From Anaerolineaceae bacterium (lineage in GTDB: Bacteria; Chloroflexota; Anaerolineae; Anaerolineales; Anaerolineaceae): a DNA stretch of 9,951 nt. Location: positions 1 through 9,951 of the forward strand of contig JAIOTF010000294.1 in the NCBI GenBank assembly GCA_021107195.1. The letters run 5' to 3'. Below are positions 5,655 through 9,951 of this stretch, piece after piece. Both the position numbers and the translations under genes were made by a program. Below the pieces are notes generated by a model, which was not told where the DNA came from, ran no database searches, and saw only the letters and a list, made by a program, of their open reading frames with translations. Each line of letters starts with the position of its first letter. The stretch's first letter is position 1.

Positions 5655-8158
5655 CCTATAATCTCCTTGACGATGATGTTTTCCAGCTTTTCGGAGAATT
5701 GATATGCAGCTTCTACTCCAGGCACTGAACGCAGCCGGCGTACTCGTTTTTCCATGGTTGGGCGCAGCTTCTCAATTTCAGCCAATAATTCCTCTTTTGG
5801 AATTTCATCGAGCACGTCTTGCATTTCATTCAAGACACGGGCGTATTTGTCGCCCTCGGCCGCGCTGATCCACTCGATTCGGAACCGGCCGGGCGTCATT
5901 TCCATTCTGTCAAAAGCTTTCTTTAATCGATCGGCACGGGTTGCACCAATGATCTGTCCGGTAATATAATGGCAGTCCTGTGGATGGCAGCCCGAATACA
6001 AAACGCCGCCGGCACCGAGTCTGAAGGCTTCGTAAATAAAATCTGTGTCCATGCGAGCAGAGCACATCACCCGCAGCCCCCGCTCGTTCGCCGTGTATTC
6101 AAAATGGCTGGTTCCGGCCAAATCAGCACCACCATACGAACACCAGTGGCAGCGGAATGCAACAATTTTTTCTTCCGGTCGCTTAGCCAATACAGCATGG
6201 ATTTGTGCAAGGATTTGTGCATCAGTGAAATGCATTTGAGTGATTGAATTATGCGGACATTCCGCTACACAAGCGCCGCAGCCATGACATTTTGCTGTGA
6301 TCACTTTGGCAGCCTGGCCCTGTTCATATTCAATTGCGCCATACGGGCAGGCGTTGTAACAAATACCACATTTCTTTCCGTCGGCACTCACGCAGCGGTC
6401 TTCCCACACATAAGCAACAATGGGCTCAATTTCCCATTCATCTGAATGCAGGATGCGGCCAGCCCTGGCGGCCGCCGCAGAGCCCTGAGCAACACTATTG
6501 GGAATATCTTTAGGGCCCTGGCAGGCGCCTGCCAGGAAAACACCATCGGTCGGGCTGTCCATTGGGCGGAGTTTCGGGTGATATTCCATGAACCAGCCGC
6601 CCGGGCTTTGAGAGATATTCATGAGAGAACTCATCACGTTTTGATCGAGCTGTGGAATGGCAGCCTGGTTAAGCATGACCATATCGTATTCACGCTCAAT
6701 CACCTTCCCCAATGAGACATCTTCAGCGTGAACATAAAGATTGTGTGTCTCTTCGTCTTCTGTGACCAAACTTGGACGCCCCTGGATGAAGTGGACACCC
6801 ATTTCACGCGCCCGATCATAGAACTCTTCATACCCCTTTGAAGGTGTACGAATATCCATGTAGTAAATGGTGATATCGCAATCCGGGTACATTTGCTTTA
6901 ACAAAACCGCGTTCTTAATCGAATACATGCAGCAGAAATTAGAACACCACGGGTAAAATCGCTTATCCCTTGAGCCTACGCAATTGATGAAGGCCAGGCG
7001 TTTCGGGTTGGTCTTATCACTGGGACGAATCAGATTTCCGGCTGTTGGGCCAGCTGAATTATTCAGACGCTCCATTTCCATGGCTGTAATCACATTCGGG
7101 AAGCGGCTATAACCATATTCAGGGATTAAAGAAGGGTCAAAATGCGTATAGCCGGTCGCCATAATAATTGCTCCGACATCTTCCCAAACAAGCTTGTCTT
7201 CCATCGCAAAATCAATGGCTTCAAGCTTGCCACATGCTTCTACACATTTATAGCAATGGATGCAAGCATCCATATCGATGTTGTAAATCAGGGGAACAGA
7301 CTGGCTCATCGGTACGTAGGCTGCCTTGCGGGGGGCCAGGTTCATTTCAAAATAATTTGGAACTTCAATTGGGCAGGCCTCTGCACAATCTCCGCAGCCA
7401 TTGCAACGATCTGCCAGGACGTATTTTGCTTTTTCGCGGAGTTGGACTTTGAAATTTCCTACAAAGCCGTCAACTCGCTCAACTTCAGTATATGCTCGAA
7501 TTTCAATGTTGGGGTGACGCGCCGCGTCAACCATTTTAGGTGCAAGAATTCATATACTGCAATCCATCGTGGGGAAGGTTTTGTTCAATTGCGCCATAAC
7601 CCCACCAATAGTTGGTTCTTTTTCAACCAGAATTGTCTTAATGCCCTGGTCAGCAAGATCAAGCGCTGAACTGATACCCGCCACACCGCCACCAATGACC
7701 ATTGCCTTTTTGGTAACCGGCACTTTGATCATGTCCAGAGGAGCCAGGAAACTGGATTTAGCGATGGCTGCCGCAGTCAGGTCTTTGGCTTTATCCAAAG
7801 CACCTTCTTTATCATGTCCATGTGCCCAGGTACACTGTTCTCGGATGTTTGCCATTTCCATCAGGAATGGGTTCAACCCCGCCTCAGCGACCGCTGCACG
7901 AAAAGTCGGCTCGTGCATTCGAACCGAACAGGCAGAGACCACAACCCGGTTTAGCCCATATTTTTTAATGTCCTCTTTAATCAATCGCTGTCCACTGTCG
8001 GCACAGGCGTAAAGCGTATCAGTGGCCCGCACCACGCCGGGAAGACCCTCAGAAAATTTCACTACCTCTTTGGGATCAATTACCCCGGCAATATTATTTC
8101 CACAGTGACAAACGTACACGCCAATGCGGAGGTCTTCCTTGCCTTTATTTTCGGTCAT
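5651..8158 (-). CDS. hdrA: HdrA-MvhD fusion, selenoprotein with in-frame TGA (Sec203)
   Basis: HdrA is the FAD subunit of heterodisulfide-reductase-type complexes and the site of electron bifurcation. The frame is continuous over 835 residues if TGA 7550-7552 is read as selenocysteine at residue 203; codons on both sides are in the same phase. Domain order: N-terminal HdrA region with YVCHCG (15-20); FAD/NAD Rossmann motif VIGGGVAGISSALDLA (154-169); TMDCSI-U-ILAPKM (197-209); inserted ferredoxin with C252/255/258/262 and C299/302/305/309; CVGSRD and WCSNFCC (393-410); a C-terminal FAD segment with FLAGACQGPKDIPNSVAQG; a second ferredoxin with C589/597/600/604 and C624/627/630/634; then a full MvhD domain with C670/C673, C699, C724 and C729. 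The start is ATG 8156-8158 with GAGGAG 4 nt upstream; an in-frame extension to 8263 would overlap the preceding gene. The gene stops with TGA in ATGA, so UGA is used both as Sec and as stop. A premature stop is the alternative, but the hairpin at 7512-7532 and the conserved site argue against it. Confidence 0.9.
7511..7552 (-). promoter_or_regulatory. Sec UGA codon and putative bacterial SECIS hairpin
   Basis: UGA (7550-7552) is followed after 17 nt by a stem: GG (7531-7532), a U/C mismatch, then UGACGC (7524-7529), paired with GCGUCA (7515-7520) and CC (7512-7513). That is 8 base pairs around a GGC loop (7521-7523). The first loop G is 27 nt after the UGA, within the range expected for bacterial SECIS elements, which carry a guanine in the apical loop and lie inside the coding region. 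The element would bind SelB with Sec-tRNA during translation of hdrA. Folding was done by eye, not computed. Confidence 0.8.
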
Positions 8159-8162
8159 CTTG

Positions 8163-8168
8163 CTCCTC
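8163..8168 (-). promoter_or_regulatory. Ribosome binding site deciding the hdrA start
   Basis: GAGGAG lies 4 nt before ATG 8156-8158, in the 55-bp gap after the upstream ferredoxin gene. It favours this ATG, which gives the expected HdrA N-terminus (RIGVYVCHCG), over in-frame upstream starts. Confidence 0.7.
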
Positions 8169-8213
8169 GAATTACAATAAATGGGTTGTCCTTGTATGGT
8201 GATAAAACCGTTG

Positions 8214-8702
8214 CTAGGTAAGGGCTTCTTCTGTAGCGAGTTTGCGGCGTGCTTTTTGAGCACGCTGTTCAGGCGTGGTCAATTCCAATGCGTTTTTCGG
8301 ACACCAGATAACACACTGCGGGCCATCTTCCAAAGTTTCGCATTGATCGCAAATCTCCGCCAGCTTGGAAGCAGGATTGATCGAAATTGCCCCAAAATCA
8401 CAAGCTTCGATGCACCAGGCACAGCCATCACAACGACTGGGATCAACGCGAATGATTCCGGTCTCCGGATCCTGGATGAGGGCATCCCTGGTGCAGGCGG
8501 TAACACATGGTGCATCTTCGCAGGTGTGACATGCAATGGCTGTGATCAGCACTTCTTCTGCCCGCACTGTGCGAATGCGGCTGCGGTAGGTGTTAAATTC
8601 TCCTGTCTTGGTGTACGAACAAATATATTCGCATAGCTGACAACCAACACATTTTTGAGGATCACAGGCGATATACTTATATTTATTTGTTGAAGTTGCC
8701 AT
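8214..8702 (-). CDS. Four-cluster [4Fe-4S] ferredoxin subunit of the AOR module
   Basis: A 162-residue DmsB/HycB/CooF-type iron-sulfur subunit with four cysteine groups: CVGCQLCEYIC (18-28), CHTCEDAPCVTAC (58-70), CDGCAWCIEAC (90-100) and CDQCETLEDGPQCVIWCP (118-135). All sixteen ligands for four [4Fe-4S] clusters are present, and there is no twin-arginine signal, so it acts in the cytoplasm. It begins 21 bp after the AOR gene, with AAGGAG before ATG 8700-8702. Similar small subunits accompany AOR-family enzymes in bacteria (AorA of the aromatic-degrader AOR, BamC of class II benzoyl-CoA reductase). It is therefore taken as the wire between the tungsten subunit and HdrA. The assignment to AOR rather than to the Hdr proteins rests on position and on those parallels. 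Confidence 0.88.
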   Translation of the reverse strand: MATSTNKYKYIACDPQKCVGCQLCEYICSYTKTGEFNTYRSRIRTVRAEEVLITAIACHTCEDAPCVTACTRDALIQDPETGIIRVDPSRCDGCAWCIEACDFGAISINPASKLAEICDQCETLEDGPQCVIWCPKNALELTTPEQRAQKARRKLATEEALT

Positions 8703-8723
8703 TTATCTCTCCTTCTCTTCTCG

Positions 8724-9951
8724 CTAAACGCCGATCGCTTCGGCGACGTCTTCCATGCCCAAAGAAATTAATAGCTCTTTAGGAATTAAGCCCTCGTTGG
8801 TCCATCCTTTTGCCGCATAGTACATGTCAAGGAGCTGAGTTAGTTCATCTTCTGTGACATAAGCTCCGGCTGAAGCGCCCTTCGGGATTGGATCATGTGT
8901 CCAACGATAGGGCAGAGTATCATCCTCGCGTTTCCAGCCCTCACGTATATTGAAAGCTTTCTTGATGGTATGGGCGCGCACGCCGATCATATCGACGTCA
9001 TCGTAGTTGAAATCCCAGCCAGTTGTGGCGTTGATCAGGTTTGCAATCGTCGGCCACGCACCTGCCCGGTCTGCTTTGCCAGTGAAACAGCGCCGAATAA
9101 ATTTGCACAAGGGCAGGGTGTCATAAACTGCGGCATATTCTTCTGACCTGCTTGCAACTTCACCGCGGGTATCATCAATAGTGAAACGATCGACCACACC
9201 TTTGATATCCGGGTCATAAGCCGCTGAGCGGTTGTGGCAGCCACCGCGGGTGCCTGCTGCCAGCCCTACTGAGAAAGTCTTTAAACCGCGGGCATCATAC
9301 CCAGGGTTTTCCAGGCCTTTGATATTCATTGCCCATTTATAGGTTTCGCTGCCTCGTTCTTCATCGGTGATCCGGCTCGCTCTTCGTGTACCACGTGAAA
9401 GCCGATCACCAATTCCTTCCCGGTCCCGGATCATTTCACACAAAGTAACGCCTGCTTCGCCATTGCCAAAGTTGGGCTCAAAGCCTTCCGGATATTTCTT
9501 GCACTTGAAATCCTCTTTTTTGAATACCCCGCGTTCAAAAGATTCCATCGTCCAGGATACGGTTACGCCGCAACTCATGGCATCCATTCCACTTTGATCA
9601 CAAATAGCGATCATCTTGATTGCCGCCCGCATATCGCTGATACCGCAATTTGAGCTCATTGCAAACAGACATTCATACTCGATACCAGTCATTGCTCCTT
9701 CATACGGACCATCTCGCACAGCCGACATTTGTTCGCAAGCAATGGGACATTGCGCACAAGCAATCACTTTTACCTTATGATGTTCATCAATGTATTTGCC
9801 GCTGACCAATTCTGCATCTTCAAAACAGCCTTCCTGGTAATTCCGGGTGGGCAAGAGACCCAATTTGTTCATATTAAGCACATTGGTCGATGTTCCTAAT
9901 AGCCGGTATTTTGAGGTGTGCGGTCCTTGGGAAGCCTCTGTAATGTCATAA
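8724..9951 (-). CDS. Tungsten/molybdenum aldehyde:ferredoxin oxidoreductase family, C-terminal part
   Basis: The frame is open to the window edge, so the N-terminal third (the main pterin-binding domain) is missing; 408 codons plus stop are visible. The visible part starts within the typical GTSTNVLNMNKLGLLPTRNYQ segment. CAQCPIAC (9735-9758) gives three ligands of the [4Fe-4S] cluster, and the Cys of YDTLPLC (9105-9107) is the expected fourth. DQSGMD (9582-9599) matches the DxxGxx pterin-contact motif of AOR enzymes. TGIEYE and GGCH (His codon 9234-9236) lie where the active-site Glu and His of Pyrococcus AOR fall. The enzyme would bind a bis-pterin W or Mo cofactor and act on aldehydes/carboxylic acids or, as in BamB, on an aryl-CoA ester. 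Substrate cannot be decided here. A GTG at 9879-9881 is internal, not the start. Confidence 0.93.
   Translation of the reverse strand, partial: YDITEASQGPHTSKYRLLGTSTNVLNMNKLGLLPTRNYQEGCFEDAELVSGKYIDEHHKVKVIACAQCPIACEQMSAVRDGPYEGAMTGIEYECLFAMSSNCGISDMRAAIKMIAICDQSGMDAMSCGVTVSWTMESFERGVFKKEDFKCKKYPEGFEPNFGNGEAGVTLCEMIRDREGIGDRLSRGTRRASRITDEERGSETYKWAMNIKGLENPGYDARGLKTFSVGLAAGTRGGCHNRSAAYDPDIKGVVDRFTIDDTRGEVASRSEEYAAVYDTLPLCKFIRRCFTGKADRAGAWPTIANLINATTGWDFNYDDVDMIGVRAHTIKKAFNIREGWKREDDTLPYRWTHDPIPKGASAGAYVTEDELTQLLDMYYAAKGWTNEGLIPKELLISLGMEDVAEAIGV

Noticed and set aside
7142..7669. 175-codon plus-strand ORF crossing the Sec site
   Set aside because: It is antisense to conserved hdrA sequence, has no recognisable protein features and no ribosome binding site. 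It is a shadow of the minus-strand gene, as are the other plus-strand ORFs.
5651..8263. HdrA split into two separate genes, or a pseudogene by nonsense mutation
   Set aside because: Both parts are in the same frame, the TGA falls on a conserved Cys position, a SECIS-like hairpin follows, and the second part has no start with a Shine-Dalgarno site and lacks the FAD N-terminal half. Sequencing error remains a formal alternative.
8159..8263. 35-codon N-terminal extension of HdrA
   Set aside because: It overlaps the preceding ferredoxin gene, adds no HdrA-like sequence, and the internal ATG at 8156-8158 has GAGGAG just upstream.
1..9951. Mobile elements, CRISPR arrays, tRNA or rRNA genes
   Set aside because: No transposase or integrase frames, no direct repeat arrays and no tRNA-like cloverleaf were seen; the few gaps between genes are short and hold only the hairpins and promoter-like sites listed.

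Overview
The window looks like bacterial chromosome (roughly mid-40s to 50% GC by eye). Every supported gene lies on the minus strand, so transcription runs from position 9951 towards 1. A long redox operon fills about 9951-1241 and ends at a clear hairpin/T-tract terminator (1184-1221). Two ordinary genes follow: a small alpha/beta hydrolase (343-1116) and the 5' part of proB (1-260). The ProB start resembles those of Anaerolineae (Chloroflexota), and the redox gene set fits an anaerobe. This taxonomic guess is from memory and is only moderately secure.

In transcription order the operon encodes: the C-terminal two thirds of a tungsten/molybdenum aldehyde:ferredoxin oxidoreductase (AOR) family protein, cut by the window edge; a 162-residue four-cluster ferredoxin subunit; an 835-residue HdrA-MvhD fusion; a 320-residue HdrC-like + ferredoxin + MvhD-like fusion; the small and large subunits of a group 3c-type [NiFe] hydrogenase (MvhG, MvhA); and a 321-residue polyferredoxin. 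Genes are tightly packed, with ATGA and TGATG start/stop overlaps and good Shine-Dalgarno sites.

The most important reading is that the HdrA gene is not broken. What looks like two adjacent ORFs (8158-7553 and 7534-5651) is one frame interrupted by a single TGA at 7550-7552. The TGA sits exactly where HdrA proteins carry the second Cys of a conserved CxxC before ILxPKM. A GC-rich hairpin with a GG-containing apical loop lies 26 nt downstream, as expected of a bacterial SECIS element. The gene is therefore annotated as a selenoprotein, with Sec at residue 203 forming a C-S-I-U motif.

Taken together, the genes suggest a cytoplasmic flavin-based electron-bifurcating or confurcating complex. The hydrogenase (MvhAG) would exchange electrons with H2, the MvhD domains would connect it to the HdrA flavin, and the AOR module with its four-cluster ferredoxin would replace the usual HdrB disulfide-reducing site. 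No HdrB is present in the window. The AOR substrate (aldehyde/acid, or something else such as an aryl-CoA thioester) cannot be told from sequence alone.
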